A stretch of DNA of 64,000 bases from Bacillus chungangensis (GCF_030812995.1 NZ_JAUSTT010000012.1:78512-142511), one strand, 5' to 3'; positions 29,469 to 44,393 are shown, counted from the stretch's first letter. The notes: generated from the sequence alone by a model not told the origin. Program-made: numbers and translations.

Positions 29469-30082
29469 TGTTAGATGCCTCTCTCTCATTAAGGTCTGTA
29501 TTTAAAACGTTCTGTGCTCCTTCATTATATACAATGATGGCAAAGGAACTCTAATTATTCGTTTCAATTCTGTGTCAAGTACACATGGCAACTAGGTATG
29601 AATTCGCAGGAATATAGGTGGATCATTGCGATATTTGTTTTTTAATAAAATGCTTTTAACTGTTCAAAATGTAAATAAAAAAGCTGGAAATATTGTCATA
29701 TGTTGAATAATTTTGTACAATAAAGTCAGGTATGAAATTACTATCCATAAAGTCCCGTAGGAAAGATTAGGCAGGTGCCTGTTTTAAAAGATAGGAAACT
29801 TATCCTGCTTTATTGATCTAGGCGTTTGGATATGAATAGTCTTTATTATACCTATTATTTGAGCATTTATTATGAATACTGTGTAAAAAGTAACATTAAC
29901 GGGAATCTGCAGTCAGATAATTCGAAATCTCCCCTCTTTTTAGTGTGCAACTCCATTTAAACAACATATTGGATTTAGCAGCACGAGTGTTTTTCAACTA
30001 AAGTAATTAGATAATTTGTCGTAGTCTCATAGACTTGACACTTTTTTTAATTTATAATTATCAAAAGGATGGTGATTAAAAA
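29469..30082. other. Intergenic region, no gene seen
   Basis: 614 AT-rich bases between divergent yneR and the DUF342 gene. No supported frame, tRNA or known riboswitch is seen. GGATGGTGATT before 30083 is the ribosome binding site of the next gene, and TTGACA at 30035 may be part of its promoter. Confidence 0.45.
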
Positions 30083-32134
30083 ATGCCGCTACTAGTAAAA
30101 GGAAATAATGTCTCAGAAGCAATAGAGACCGCTTTAGCGAAGCTCGATGCATCAAGGGATGAAGTAGAAGTAGAAATCGTTCAAAAAGAAAGTACTTCTT
30201 TTCTTGGCTTGAAAAAAACGCCAGCAATTGTAAAAGTAGTGAAAAAAACATCAGGACAACCAATGAATAATGAAGATGAGATATCGGAATCTTTGCTTAA
30301 CATTCCAGACCCGCAGCGTAACGCCTCACCCATTCATTTCGACGAGGATGGTATTCCAATTGAGAAAGAAGCCCTTCCCAATGACGTGAACACAATGACC
30401 GCAGCAGCATGGATTGAAAATGAAAAACTCTTTGTCAAACAATCAGAAATTGATTTTCCGAGCATTTTACCAACAAGCAATGTAAAAATTGTCGTTAATG
30501 GAGATGTATTAACAGAAGAGCGAATGATTACGGCAGATGATCATGTTGACATTACCCCACTGGATGATGAGATTCCAATGACGTGGGACATCATCCTATC
30601 ACAAGACAAAATGAAAGCGTTTATGAAAATCATCCCAGGGAAAAAGATCAGCAGAGTGTTGATTGATTCTGGGCCGTTTTTATCACTTGAACCACAGGTG
30701 GAAGAGACAGTTGTAACAGTAAACGATTTAACTCCTCAGGATATCCAAGAAAAATTAATAGCAATGAACATTGAAAAAGGCTGGAAAGAAGATGCTATTA
30801 TAAAGGCAACGAAGATCTTGGAAGAAGCGGAGCTGCTCATTGCCGAAGGAGTGGATGTTGTAGAGGGGAAAAATGGTGAAGTAGAATTTCAAATCTCTAT
30901 TGAACAGGAAAAAACCTTTCAAGAAGAGGATACGATTAATTATCGAGAATTCCGCTTGCAGCCAACAGTAGATGAAGGTCAAGTAATTGCAAAGGTCATC
31001 CCGTCTAGTCCAGGTGTTGATGGGATTAATTTAATGGGGGATATTATTCCAGCCAAAAAAGTCCAAGATGTTGTTCCACAACTAGGAAAGAATATCGAAC
31101 TCAATGAAAATCAAGAAATCGTTTCTCTCATTTATGGACGTCCAGAGATTCATAAACGTGGTTTCATTGTTAAAATTGATGTTTTAGAAAAGTTGGTTCA
31201 TAGTAAAAATGTTGATTTAGCTTCTGGCAACATTAAATTTTTTGGAGATATTGATATTTTAGGAAATGTAGAAGAGGCAATGGAAGTAGAGTCGCAAGGA
31301 ATCGTTCATTTATTTGGTTTCTGTACAAATGCTAGCATCCATGCTGGAAACGCAATCGTTGTGGATAAAAATGTCCTGTCCTCCTCTTTAAGTGCAGGTC
31401 AAAATAATGTAGTGGCATCAGAATTGATAGTGTCACTAATTGAAATTCATTCACAAATGGAAAGTATTGTAAAGACGGTTAAGCAGCTGATGTCTGTAGA
31501 AGATGTTAGAAGAAGATGTTCGCAACCTGGGCAATTTTTACCATTTTTAAGAAGGTTAGTAGAGCAGAAATATAGCAGTTTTAGAAATAATGTAAAAGAA
31601 TTTTTACAGAAATTAGAAGGCGATAAAGCAAGTCTTGATGAAGAATGGGAGCGGATTGGCAAGCAGCTTGATCTGTTATTTATTGATATGCGGATGCAGC
31701 CAACTGTTCAATTCAGGATGCTAGAACAATTGGTCACCCAAACCCAGAAATTCTTACAAGAGCATACGGGTTCGGGGGAGGAGTCTGTAATTAAGCTGCC
31801 GTATGCAATCAATAGCCGCTTGCACTGTAGTGGAGATATTTTAGTAAATGGGCAAGGGCTGTATAACTGTGAAATCCAAGCAGGCGGGGAAGTACAAGTA
31901 AAGGGCATATTACGAGGAGGCTCTATTTACGCTGGAAAACATGTTCTAATCCGTGAAGCTGGATCAAGAAGTGGAGTAAAAACCTTTATCAAAGTTGGAA
32001 AACATGGCATTATCAAAATAGAGCATGTGTTTGACGATGTAACGATACAAATTGGAAAGCACAGCCATACATTCAATCAAGAAAGGAAAAATGTGCATGC
32101 ATTTGTAGATACGGATGGCACACTTATCCTTTAG
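30083..32134 (+). CDS. DUF342 (FapA) protein with Jag-N domain
   Basis: A 683-residue cytoplasmic protein. Residues 1-55 form a Jag-N-like domain (KGNNVSEAIETALAKL, then FLGLKKTPAIVKV). The middle and C-terminal parts are the FapA/DUF342 region: a beta-helical core (SKNVDLASGNIKFFGDIDILGNVEE, GIVHLFG) interrupted by a coiled coil at about 470-560, and a second helical core (GDILVNGQGLYNCEIQAGGEVQVKG). Homologues are linked to flagellar placement in some bacteria; the role in Bacillaceae is unclear. Confidence 0.85.
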   Translation: MPLLVKGNNVSEAIETALAKLDASRDEVEVEIVQKESTSFLGLKKTPAIVKVVKKTSGQPMNNEDEISESLLNIPDPQRNASPIHFDEDGIPIEKEALPNDVNTMTAAAWIENEKLFVKQSEIDFPSILPTSNVKIVVNGDVLTEERMITADDHVDITPLDDEIPMTWDIILSQDKMKAFMKIIPGKKISRVLIDSGPFLSLEPQVEETVVTVNDLTPQDIQEKLIAMNIEKGWKEDAIIKATKILEEAELLIAEGVDVVEGKNGEVEFQISIEQEKTFQEEDTINYREFRLQPTVDEGQVIAKVIPSSPGVDGINLMGDIIPAKKVQDVVPQLGKNIELNENQEIVSLIYGRPEIHKRGFIVKIDVLEKLVHSKNVDLASGNIKFFGDIDILGNVEEAMEVESQGIVHLFGFCTNASIHAGNAIVVDKNVLSSSLSAGQNNVVASELIVSLIEIHSQMESIVKTVKQLMSVEDVRRRCSQPGQFLPFLRRLVEQKYSSFRNNVKEFLQKLEGDKASLDEEWERIGKQLDLLFIDMRMQPTVQFRMLEQLVTQTQKFLQEHTGSGEESVIKLPYAINSRLHCSGDILVNGQGLYNCEIQAGGEVQVKGILRGGSIYAGKHVLIREAGSRSGVKTFIKVGKHGIIKIEHVFDDVTIQIGKHSHTFNQERKNVHAFVDTDGTLIL

Positions 32135-32160
32135 AATGAAATGGTAAACAGTAATATAAA

Positions 32161-32195
32161 AAGGACTGGTATATTAAAAAACCAATCCTTTTTTT
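32161..32195. terminator. Bidirectional terminator between the DUF342 gene and plsY
   Basis: AAGGACTGGT (32161-32170) pairs with ACCAATCCTT (32181-32190) with one mismatch, with A and T runs on either side, so it can serve both convergent genes. Confidence 0.8.
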
Positions 32196-32196
32196 A

Positions 32197-32787
32197 TTAA
32201 AGCCATTTTACTTTTGGCTCGGTTTTGTTTTTAATTCTCGCGATGTTAGCTTTATGACGGTAAATAACAAAAGAAGCGAGTGCAGCAGTAATGGCAATTA
32301 GCGGCCAGTCTAGTGTAATGAAACTATAAATCAATGCTACTAGTGCCGCAATCATGGAAGAAAGTGATACATATTTTGTTAATTTTAAACTAATAAAAAA
32401 GACGACAAGCAATAGTAAAAATAGTAGTGGAGCATAAGCCAATAAGAGACCTGCTGATGTTGCAACTGCTTTGCCCCCGCGGAATCCAGCAAAAATAGGG
32501 AACATATGGCCAATTACTGCAATTAATCCTGCAATGAGAATGAGCAATTGCGAATTAGTTAAAAAGAAAGTTGGAAGCAAAGCTGCCAGTGTACCCTTTA
32601 AAATATCTGAGATCGTTACGATCATACCAGCTTTCACACCTAGCACCCTAAATGTATTAGTGCCGCCAAGATTTCCACTCCCATGTTTGCGAATATCTGT
32701 ATGATAAAAGGCTTTCCCGATTATAAGTCCAAATGGGATGGAACCTATTAAATATGCGGACAAGAAAATTATTACATAGGTCATCAT
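32197..32787 (-). CDS. plsY: Glycerol-3-phosphate acyltransferase PlsY
   Basis: A 196-residue polytopic enzyme that acylates glycerol-3-phosphate from acyl-phosphate, the first step of phospholipid synthesis. All three PlsY motifs are visible: [10 protein letters not shown] near residue 16, GSGNLGGTN near 37 and [13 protein letters not shown] near 100. Two adjacent ATG codons (32787, 32784) follow GGGGAG. It corresponds to yneS in the conserved block. Confidence 0.96.
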   Translation of the reverse strand: MMTYVIIFLSAYLIGSIPFGLIIGKAFYHTDIRKHGSGNLGGTNTFRVLGVKAGMIVTISDILKGTLAALLPTFFLTNSQLLILIAGLIAVIGHMFPIFAGFRGGKAVATSAGLLLAYAPLLFLLLLVVFFISLKLTKYVSLSSMIAALVALIYSFITLDWPLIAITAALASFVIYRHKANIARIKNKTEPKVKWL

Positions 32788-32922
32788 TATATTGCTCCCC
32801 TTTTACTTCAATCATTGTGTACATTGTACCATGAACAGTACTGCTTTTTATAAAAATTTTTCTTCCTTTCTCTTTTTTTGTTGCGCTCGATATTGTAGGA
32901 TAGTAGAGGGAGGTTGCAAATC

Positions 32923-34647
32923 ATGTCTAGAATACTACGGCGGCATACCCCGTCACAGAAGAAAGTTAAGCCTATCGCGATTTTACTCATTTTTTTCTTC
33001 CTTTCTACAAGTGCGCTCGTTTTTTATTTTTATCCGTTCGCCTCTTCAAAAAAAAATCCTTATTTTAAATATGACCAGCAGATTTTATATAAGGGATCAC
33101 TTTATGGAAAAGCACACTTAGAAAAAAATGCTATTTATCTGCCATTATCATTTATCCGTGATAAGATTAGCGATCAAGTATATATAGATACGGAAGAACA
33201 GGCAGTTATTTTTACGACAAAAGGCAGTGTTATTTACATACCAATCGAATCAAAGGAATATGAAATAAACAATGAAAAAAAAGCTGACGAACAGATCATT
33301 GTCAAAGCGGATAATGATGAGTGGATGATGAATATTTTGTTCTTAAAGCATTACGTGCCATTGGACGTACGAGTTGTAGAGAGTTCTGGGGCAGTTTGGA
33401 TTGAGAAATCTGGAGAAACATACGTGAATGGAACAATAGCAGGCAAAAATGCTGATCAAGCCTTTTTGCGTTTACGAGAAAAACCAAGCTTGCAATCACC
33501 ATATGTAGCTGAAGTTCAGCACGATGAGCAGATTAGAATAGAAGGTGAAAAAGAAGACTATTACTCTATTCGAACTGCTGAAGGTTACCAAGGATATATG
33601 AAAAAGAAATTTGTAACAAAACAAGAAGAAAACGTCATGACGATCAATATAGAAGAGGAGCCTATTAAACTTCCAGACTTAAAAGAACCTATTAACTTAA
33701 CATGGGAAGCTGTCTATACAAAAAATCCTAGCACAGATCAATTGCCTGCGATGCCTGGGGTTAATGTCGTTTCACCGACTTGGTTTCATTTAGGAAATGA
33801 AAAAGGCGACTTAAAGAACCTTGCTTCTTCGGAATATGTTCAATGGGCAAAAAATAGTGGCAGACAAATATGGGGGCTATTCTCTAATAGCTTCGATCCT
33901 GAATTAACGAAAAAAGCATTTCAATCTTATCAATCTAGAAAACATATTGTTGATCAGCTTGTGCATTTCGCCAAACATTATCAACTAGAAGGGATCAATA
34001 TTGATATCGAGAATGTCGATCCTGATGATGCACCGCTTGTGACACAATTTGTGAGAGAAGCTGCTGCTCGATTGCATCAAGCAGGAAAAATTGTTTCTAT
34101 GGACATTACTTTTATTTCAACTGGAAATTGGTCTGCTTTTCTTGAAAGAGAAAAGCTTGCACAAACCGTTGATTACCTCGTTGTAATGGCTTATGATGAA
34201 CACTGGGGAAGTTCACAAACAGCTGGCAGTGTGGCCAGTTTACCGTGGGTAGAAGCGAACTTAAATACGCTTTTAGAGGAAGTGCCTGCAGAAACATTAA
34301 TACTTGGTCTGCCTCTTTATACGAGACTTTGGATAGAAGAGACGCATGAAGGGGAACAAAAAATGTCCTCTAAAGCATTGTCTATGCAACAAGCACAAGA
34401 ATGGATGCAAGAAAGAAACTTAGAAGCGAGCTACGATGATGCGTCAGGCCAGCATTTTGTTGAATGGCAAGATGAACAAACGAATACTATTTATCGAATA
34501 TGGTTAGAGGACGACGTATCTTTACAAAAACGCGTTGATTTAGCGAAGAAATACAAGCTGGCAGGAATTGGTACTTGGTCTCGTTTCTTTGCGGATGATA
34601 CAGCGTGGCACACTTTGCAGCAAGCATTGACAGCTCAAGAGGAATAG
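32923..34647 (+). CDS. Glycoside hydrolase family 18 protein with stalk and SH3 domains
   Basis: A 574-residue membrane-anchored or secreted hydrolase. The ATG at 32923 follows GGGAGG. Order of parts: basic head and one transmembrane helix (residues 18-42), a copper-amine-oxidase-N-like stalk domain (about 50-140), an SH3-like domain (about 170-230, AFLRLREKPSLQSPYVAEV) and a GH18 barrel (about 240-570). The catalytic motif GINIDIENV near residue 357 keeps its glutamate. Relatives act on peptidoglycan or chitin-like glycans, often in spores. It is inserted between plsY and yneT relative to B. subtilis. Confidence 0.9.
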   Translation: MSRILRRHTPSQKKVKPIAILLIFFFLSTSALVFYFYPFASSKKNPYFKYDQQILYKGSLYGKAHLEKNAIYLPLSFIRDKISDQVYIDTEEQAVIFTTKGSVIYIPIESKEYEINNEKKADEQIIVKADNDEWMMNILFLKHYVPLDVRVVESSGAVWIEKSGETYVNGTIAGKNADQAFLRLREKPSLQSPYVAEVQHDEQIRIEGEKEDYYSIRTAEGYQGYMKKKFVTKQEENVMTINIEEEPIKLPDLKEPINLTWEAVYTKNPSTDQLPAMPGVNVVSPTWFHLGNEKGDLKNLASSEYVQWAKNSGRQIWGLFSNSFDPELTKKAFQSYQSRKHIVDQLVHFAKHYQLEGINIDIENVDPDDAPLVTQFVREAAARLHQAGKIVSMDITFISTGNWSAFLEREKLAQTVDYLVVMAYDEHWGSSQTAGSVASLPWVEANLNTLLEEVPAETLILGLPLYTRLWIEETHEGEQKMSSKALSMQQAQEWMQERNLEASYDDASGQHFVEWQDEQTNTIYRIWLEDDVSLQKRVDLAKKYKLAGIGTWSRFFADDTAWHTLQQALTAQEE

Positions 34648-34658
34648 AGGTATAAATA

Positions 34659-35936
34659 ATGAAAACATTTATTTCAGCCATCCAGTGGATGGCTTTTATG
34701 ATTGCGGGAGCAATTGCAGCGCCGATTGCAATCGCGGACTTATTTCAACTAGATCCACAAGAGACAGCAGCCTTTGTACAACGAACCATTTTCGTGCTTG
34801 GAGTTGCCAGCCTCCTGCAAGGAACATTAGGACATCGTCTTCCCATTCATGAAGGTCCAGCGGGTCTTTGGTGGGGGGTATTTGCCATCTATGCTAGTTT
34901 CGTCGGTACTCTTTATGTATCGGAGACTGAAACATTAAGGGCGCTTTCGGGCGGAATGATTGTAAGCGGCATTTGCTTTTTCGCACTTACTTTTTTTGGA
35001 TTTATGGAGAAATTAGCAAAATTATTTACACCAACCATTACATTTATTTATTTAATGCTGCTGATTTTACAACTAAGCGCTTCTTTTTTAAAAGGCATGC
35101 TTGGCATAACGGCTGATACACCTGTTCTTCAGCCGCTTGTTGCGATCCTAAGTATAACCGTTGTTGCTATTGCGTTCTATTTGGGACAGCACCGGGTATC
35201 ATGGGTTCGCCAGTTTTCCATTATGTTTAGTCTCGTCATTGGGTGGCTTATTTTCTCTATTTTCGGCAAAGCACCAGCTGTTGTTACAAGTGATAAATGG
35301 TTAATCTTTCCTGAAATTTTAGCTTTTGGCACACCTCTTTTCGACGCTGGTACGATCGTTACTTCATTATTTATCACATTGCTTTTAACAACAAACATGA
35401 TTGCATCCATCCGTGTCTTAGAGGCAATTGTCAATAACGGTGCGTCTATAGATACATTGCGCTATAAACGAGGAGGCTTTATCTCTGGCATTAGCCAAAT
35501 TACTGGCGGTATGTTTGCTAGTATTGGTTCAGTGCCGATTTCAGGAGCTGCTGGATTTGTCTCTCAAACAGGAATGAAGACGATCAAACCTTTTGCAGTG
35601 GGATCATTATTGGTTGTTATCATCTCTCTCTTCCCGCCTTTAATGAACGTGATGGCTGCGATTCCAGCACCAGTTGGCTATGCCGTAACCTTTGTCATCT
35701 TCACTAAAATGGTTGGGATGGCGTTAAGAGAAATTGAACATTCGTCTAATCGTGAACGAACATATAGTACCGCTGGTTTGGCGCTGCTAGTCGGAGTAGG
35801 AGCGATGTTCCTGCCGCCAGAAGCCACCTTACAGCTGCCAACTGTTGTCGCCTCACTTTTAAATAATGGGCTTGTATTAGGTACGGTCATTGCAATTATA
35901 ACTGAGCAATATCTTATTCGGAAAGAAGCACGTTGA
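34659..35936 (+). CDS. NCS2-family purine/pyrimidine permease
   Basis: A 425-residue membrane protein with about 12-14 hydrophobic segments. The family hallmark region GGMFASIGSVPISGAAGFVSQTGM near residue 288 and EGPAGLWWGVFAIY near 65 place it in the nucleobase-cation symporter 2 group. The specific substrate (uracil, xanthine or other) cannot be read. It follows the GH18 gene by 11 bases and may be co-transcribed. Confidence 0.85.
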   Translation: MKTFISAIQWMAFMIAGAIAAPIAIADLFQLDPQETAAFVQRTIFVLGVASLLQGTLGHRLPIHEGPAGLWWGVFAIYASFVGTLYVSETETLRALSGGMIVSGICFFALTFFGFMEKLAKLFTPTITFIYLMLLILQLSASFLKGMLGITADTPVLQPLVAILSITVVAIAFYLGQHRVSWVRQFSIMFSLVIGWLIFSIFGKAPAVVTSDKWLIFPEILAFGTPLFDAGTIVTSLFITLLLTTNMIASIRVLEAIVNNGASIDTLRYKRGGFISGISQITGGMFASIGSVPISGAAGFVSQTGMKTIKPFAVGSLLVVIISLFPPLMNVMAAIPAPVGYAVTFVIFTKMVGMALREIEHSSNRERTYSTAGLALLVGVGAMFLPPEATLQLPTVVASLLNNGLVLGTVIAIITEQYLIRKEAR

Positions 35937-36223
35937 TGATATCTTTTCCTCTTGAATTGAGGGAAAGGATCATACTTGTTTGTAAGAAATTTGTGTGAAA
36001 TAAGTGCCATTTTATTGCAGTTATACCGTTCTTCTATTACGATTAAGGGGAGCTAAAGATATTTTTTCCATTAAACTGTTCTAACAAGATGAAAGGAGAA
36101 GACAAATGATCTCTCTTTGTCTTTCGGAAGAGGATGACAGGTTATTTGAAACATCATAAGGGAATCTTCAGTATATGTGATCTGGGGAAATTTAACTATA
36201 CTAATGCGGAAGGAGTTTTTAAA

Positions 36224-36637
36224 ATGGCTATTGAAAACCCTAGCAGAGAAGAAATCAAGGAAATTCTACAAAAAGCAAAGCGGATTGCAGTCGTTGGATT
36301 GAGTGATAATCCAGACCGGACATCGTATAGTGTATCAGCAGCAATGCAACAAGCAGGGTATGAAATCATCCCGGTAAATCCAATGGTGGACGAAGTCCTT
36401 GGAGTGAAAGCTTATTCCTCTTTAAAAGAAATTGAGGGGCATATAGATATCGTTAATGTGTTTCGACGTTCAGAATTTTTACCAGAAATCGCTAAAGAGT
36501 TTGTTGAAATAGATGCTGATGTCTTTTGGGCTCAGTTAGGTATTGAAAATGAAGATGCTTATCAATTTCTTAAAGAAAAAGGCTGCACTGTCATCATGGA
36601 CCGCTGTATTAAGGTAGAGCACGCGATGACGAAATAA
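36224..36637 (+). CDS. yneT: CoA-binding domain protein YneT
   Basis: A 137-residue Rossmann-like CoA-binding protein. The ATG at 36224 follows AAGGAG by eight bases; an ATG 30 codons upstream extends the frame without family likeness. Motifs: KRIAVVGLSDNPDRTSYSV, GYEIIPVNP, and the closing VFWAQLGIENEDA and DRCIKVEH. The cofactor-binding role is known for the fold; the reaction is not. It is yneT of the conserved block, just before parE. Confidence 0.9.
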   Translation: MAIENPSREEIKEILQKAKRIAVVGLSDNPDRTSYSVSAAMQQAGYEIIPVNPMVDEVLGVKAYSSLKEIEGHIDIVNVFRRSEFLPEIAKEFVEIDADVFWAQLGIENEDAYQFLKEKGCTVIMDRCIKVEHAMTK

Positions 36638-36972
36638 CAGTCTAGCCAATGAATAGACCTCATCATACAAGAAAATCTACTAGGCGAAATCCCACTTAGA
36701 AACAACGAATATGCTTGTCTCGATAAAATGTTTCAAAGTAAGAACGGAAATAAATAAAATCTCCATAGATTGGAATCTGTTTGCCTGGCTAACATATTTA
36801 AACCATAGTAAGTAAATGAAGCAATTGCTGTTTGACAGCCGATAGACATCACTATAGTATTTATAATTAGGCAAGCGTTTTTATGGCGCTTGCTTTGCTG
36901 TGGAATGGAGATGGGCATCCTAAAGATAAATAGGAAGGCTTGCATTGCATTCTCTATTTGCGATTTATGATT
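36638..36972. other. Intergenic region before parE
   Basis: No gene is supported. A hairpin GCAAGCG ... CGCTTGC at about 36871-36893 may end transcription from yneT. Short frames on the minus strand lack ribosome binding sites. Confidence 0.4.
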
Positions 36973-37001
36973 TTCACGTTACAATAAAGCTATGATATAA
37001 T
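36973..37001 (+). promoter_or_regulatory. Candidate promoter of parE-parC
   Basis: TTCACG (36973-36978) and TATAAT (36996-37001) with a 17-base spacer, 57 bases before the parE start. Confidence 0.6.
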
Positions 37002-37006
37002 ATAAA

Positions 37007-37018
37007 GAACAAACGTTT
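37007..37018. promoter_or_regulatory. LexA (SOS) box candidate
   Basis: GAACAAACGTTT differs at one position from the Gram-positive LexA core GAAC-N4-GTTC and lies directly after the -10 element of the parE promoter. parE is a known LexA-regulated gene in B. subtilis. Confidence 0.6.
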
Positions 37019-37027
37019 GGATTGTAG

Positions 37028-41484
<4,457 letters not shown>

Positions 41485-41580
41485 CTTAAAGTGAACAACA
41501 TCATGATTCGCTTGAGAAAAATAAATTAGGGATTTTACCATTCATCCCAATGTTATTAAAATGAATATTGGACATTGCAA

Positions 41581-41627
41581 AAGCTTCCAGAAGATCGGAT
41601 TTATTCCTTACTTCTGGAAGCTTTTTT
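41581..41627 (+). terminator. Terminator of parE-parC
   Basis: AAGCTTCCAGAAG (41581-41593) pairs perfectly with CTTCTGGAAGCTT (41611-41623), then TTTT. Confidence 0.9.
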
Positions 41628-41968
41628 CCTATGAAAAAGACGTATCAATATGAAATCGAAGACTTTGAGCTCCGGATCGGATCGATTTTATAACACAATA
41701 ATCGAATAAAGCAAAACAGTTAACATGGATAGACAATTGACTACCTTTTGATATTTAGTGTGATGAATTGATAATTGATAAAATAGCTCCAAGTGAAAAA
41801 ATAGATAGATTTTTCAGTCTACTCATAGTTGAAATTTTTTTATCTTCTTCGAATAAAAATACATTTCAACACTATTTCCATTGGGCAATCAACACTATTG
41901 AAAACAATCTAATTAAAATATCAACGCAAACTCTTTGGATATTTTTTCACTAATTTATAAATATACTG

Positions 41969-41996
41969 TTGCATTTATTAATATACAATATATAAT
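41969..41996 (+). promoter_or_regulatory. Promoter of the arginine operon, with overlapping dyad
   Basis: TTGCAT (41969-41974) and TATAAT (41991-41996) are 16 bases apart. TTGCAT ... ATATACAA within it forms an imperfect dyad that could be an ArgR/AhrC site; this part is tentative. The rest of 41628-42076 holds no supported gene. Confidence 0.55.
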
Positions 41997-42076
41997 ATAC
42001 GATAACAAAAAAATTTAAGAAGTTGAAATGATGCTGAACAGGAATCATTTACTTCTTGGCTAACGGAGGGCTTGAA

Positions 42077-43108
42077 GTGAAAGTTGGAATTGTCGGGGCA
42101 ACAGGCTATGGTGGTGCAGAATTAGTACGGGTTTTACATGCACATCCAGAAGTTTCTAATCTTATTGTTTATTCATCCTCTAAGCAAGGAAGCTCCTTAT
42201 CAGAAACATATCCGCATGTCAGTCATCTTCCTTATAGATTGGAGGAAATTGATCCTGTTGCGATGAATGAAGCAAATGATATTGTTTTTCTTGCAGCGCC
42301 AACTGGGGTTTCTAGTCAACTTGCACCAGCGTTATTAGCAGCAGGCTGTACTGTGATTGATCTTGCCGGCGATTTTCGGCTTCAAGATGTAGAAGATTAT
42401 GAAAAATGGTATCGGAAAACGCCTGCACCTGAAGAGTGGATAATGAGAGCGGTCTATGGACTGCCTGAGACAAATAAGGAGCAAATTAAAACTGCACAGT
42501 TTATTGCGAATCCGGGCTGTTATCCTACTGCTTCGATACTAGCATTAGCACCTTTGGCAAAAGCAGGACTCATTCAGGCAGAATCGGTCATTATCGATGC
42601 AAAGTCAGGAGTATCAGGTGCTGGGCGTTCCGCATCACTTGGAACGATCTACAGTGAACTAAATGAAAATTTGAAAATCTATAAGGTGAATGAGCATCAA
42701 CATATTCCAGAAATTGAACAGCATCTATCATTGCTAGGCTATGCATCTCCCATCACGTTTCAAACGCATCTCGTTCCAATGACACGAGGTATCATGGCAA
42801 CAATTTATGTGAATCTTAAGCAGGAAATGACTGAACAGCAAGTAAGAGACCTCTATCATACGTTTTATGCAGATGCGGCTTTTGTGAGATTAAGAGAAAA
42901 AGGCCAGTATCCTGCAACGAAAGAAGTACTTGGTTCTAATTATTGTGATATTGGCTTTTCTCTTGACGAAAGAACAGGCAGGCTCACCATCATATCAGTG
43001 ATTGACAATGTTATGAAAGGTGCGGCCGGGCAAGCAGTACAAAATGCAAATATATTATTTGGATATGCGGAACAAACGGGTTTACAAATGATCCCCGTTT
43101 ATCCGTAG
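42077..43108 (+). CDS. argC: N-acetyl-gamma-glutamyl-phosphate reductase
   Basis: A 343-residue enzyme for the third step of arginine synthesis, reducing N-acetylglutamyl phosphate with NADPH. The GTG at 42077 lies six bases after GGAGGG and gives MKVGIVGATGYGGAELVRVL; a TTG seven codons earlier precedes that site. The catalytic cysteine is in FIANPGCYPTAS near residue 148. It is the first gene of a seven-gene operon. Confidence 0.96.
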   Translation: MKVGIVGATGYGGAELVRVLHAHPEVSNLIVYSSSKQGSSLSETYPHVSHLPYRLEEIDPVAMNEANDIVFLAAPTGVSSQLAPALLAAGCTVIDLAGDFRLQDVEDYEKWYRKTPAPEEWIMRAVYGLPETNKEQIKTAQFIANPGCYPTASILALAPLAKAGLIQAESVIIDAKSGVSGAGRSASLGTIYSELNENLKIYKVNEHQHIPEIEQHLSLLGYASPITFQTHLVPMTRGIMATIYVNLKQEMTEQQVRDLYHTFYADAAFVRLREKGQYPATKEVLGSNYCDIGFSLDERTGRLTIISVIDNVMKGAAGQAVQNANILFGYAEQTGLQMIPVYP

Positions 43109-43130
43109 GAAAGAAATGGGAGGAATTTTT

Positions 43131-44360
43131 ATGCAGGGAATAAAGAAAGCAGTGTTAACGAAGATGGAAAATGGACATATCGCAGCTCCTAAAGGCTTTT
43201 CTGCTGCAGGGATCCATACAAAAGTAAAGCGCAAACGCAACGATTTGGGTGTCATCGTATGTAGTGTACCAGCGTCTGCTGCTGCGGTTTTCACCTTAAA
43301 TGAGATCCAGGCCGCACCGCTTACGGTGACGAAAGCAAGTTTAGCCGAAGCTGGAAAGCTTCAGGCTGTTGTCGTAAATAGCGGCAACGCAAATGCTTGT
43401 TCTGGAAAAAAAGGCTTGGAAGATGCTTATCTCATGAGAGATTCTCTCGCTGCCTCCTTATCCATCCCGAAAGCATATACAGCAGTTGCTTCGACCGGGG
43501 TAATCGGAGAAGAAATGCCGATGGATAAAATCCTTCCTGGTATTCATATGCTGCATCCGAAAACCGATGACGAAAGTGCGGCTGCTTTTGGTGAAGCGAT
43601 ATTAACAACGGACACAATCCCGAAGTCAACATGTTATTCAGCGATGATTGACGGCAAGAAGGTTACAATGGCTGGAGCTGCAAAAGGCTCAGGCATGATA
43701 GCACCAAATATGGCAACAATGCTTGCCTTTCTGACGACGGATGCAAACATTTCAACAGTGCATTTACAAGCTGCATTAAAAGAGGCGACGGATCAAACTT
43801 TCAACCGTATTACCGTTGATGGTGATACATCCACAAATGATATGGTGCTTGTAATGGCGAGTGGTCTAGCGGAAAATGAAGCGTTATCGCCAACTCATAA
43901 AGACTGGAACATATTCATGAGGCTTTTACAGCAATCGTGCGAAGATTTAGCTAAATTAATTGCTCGTGATGGAGAAGGCGCAACGAAATTGATTGAAATT
44001 ACTGTTCAAGGGGCATTAAACGATCAAGAAGCAGATAACATTGCAAAAACAGTTGTCAGTTCTCCTCTTGTTAAAACGATGGTATTTGGTGCAGATCCGA
44101 ATTGGGGGAGAGTAATGATGGCCATCGGCAAAAGCGGCGCAAAAATTGATCCAAACAATATTGATATTCAGATTGGACCATACCCGCTATTGAAGGGCTC
44201 ACAGCCACTCTCATTTTCAGAGAAAACGCTGCAGACCTACTTAGAAGCCGATACGATTCAAATAACGATTAATGTCAACATTGGCAAAGGAACAGGAAAA
44301 GCATGGGGATGTGACCTTACTTATGATTATGTCCGTATTAATGCGAGCTATCGGACGTAA
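43131..44360 (+). CDS. argJ: Bifunctional ornithine acetyltransferase / N-acetylglutamate synthase
   Basis: A 409-residue ArgJ, which recycles the acetyl group from acetylornithine to glutamate and closes the cyclic arginine pathway. The ATG at 43131 follows GGGAGG by eight bases. The self-cleavage site is in APNMATMLAFLTT, where the threonine after alanine becomes the nucleophile of the beta chain. The NSGNANACSG motif near residue 85 is intact. Confidence 0.95.
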   Translation: MQGIKKAVLTKMENGHIAAPKGFSAAGIHTKVKRKRNDLGVIVCSVPASAAAVFTLNEIQAAPLTVTKASLAEAGKLQAVVVNSGNANACSGKKGLEDAYLMRDSLAASLSIPKAYTAVASTGVIGEEMPMDKILPGIHMLHPKTDDESAAAFGEAILTTDTIPKSTCYSAMIDGKKVTMAGAAKGSGMIAPNMATMLAFLTTDANISTVHLQAALKEATDQTFNRITVDGDTSTNDMVLVMASGLAENEALSPTHKDWNIFMRLLQQSCEDLAKLIARDGEGATKLIEITVQGALNDQEADNIAKTVVSSPLVKTMVFGADPNWGRVMMAIGKSGAKIDPNNIDIQIGPYPLLKGSQPLSFSEKTLQTYLEADTIQITINVNIGKGTGKAWGCDLTYDYVRINASYRT

Positions 44361-44393
44361 GAAGCGATCAAATTAAAGCAAAGAGGTGTAAAA

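Noticed and set aside
29740..29830. Possible riboswitch-like segment (GTCCCGTAGGAAAGATTAGG) before the DUF342 gene
   Set aside because: It matches neither the cyclic-di-GMP class nor any other class I know, and I see no stable long stem.
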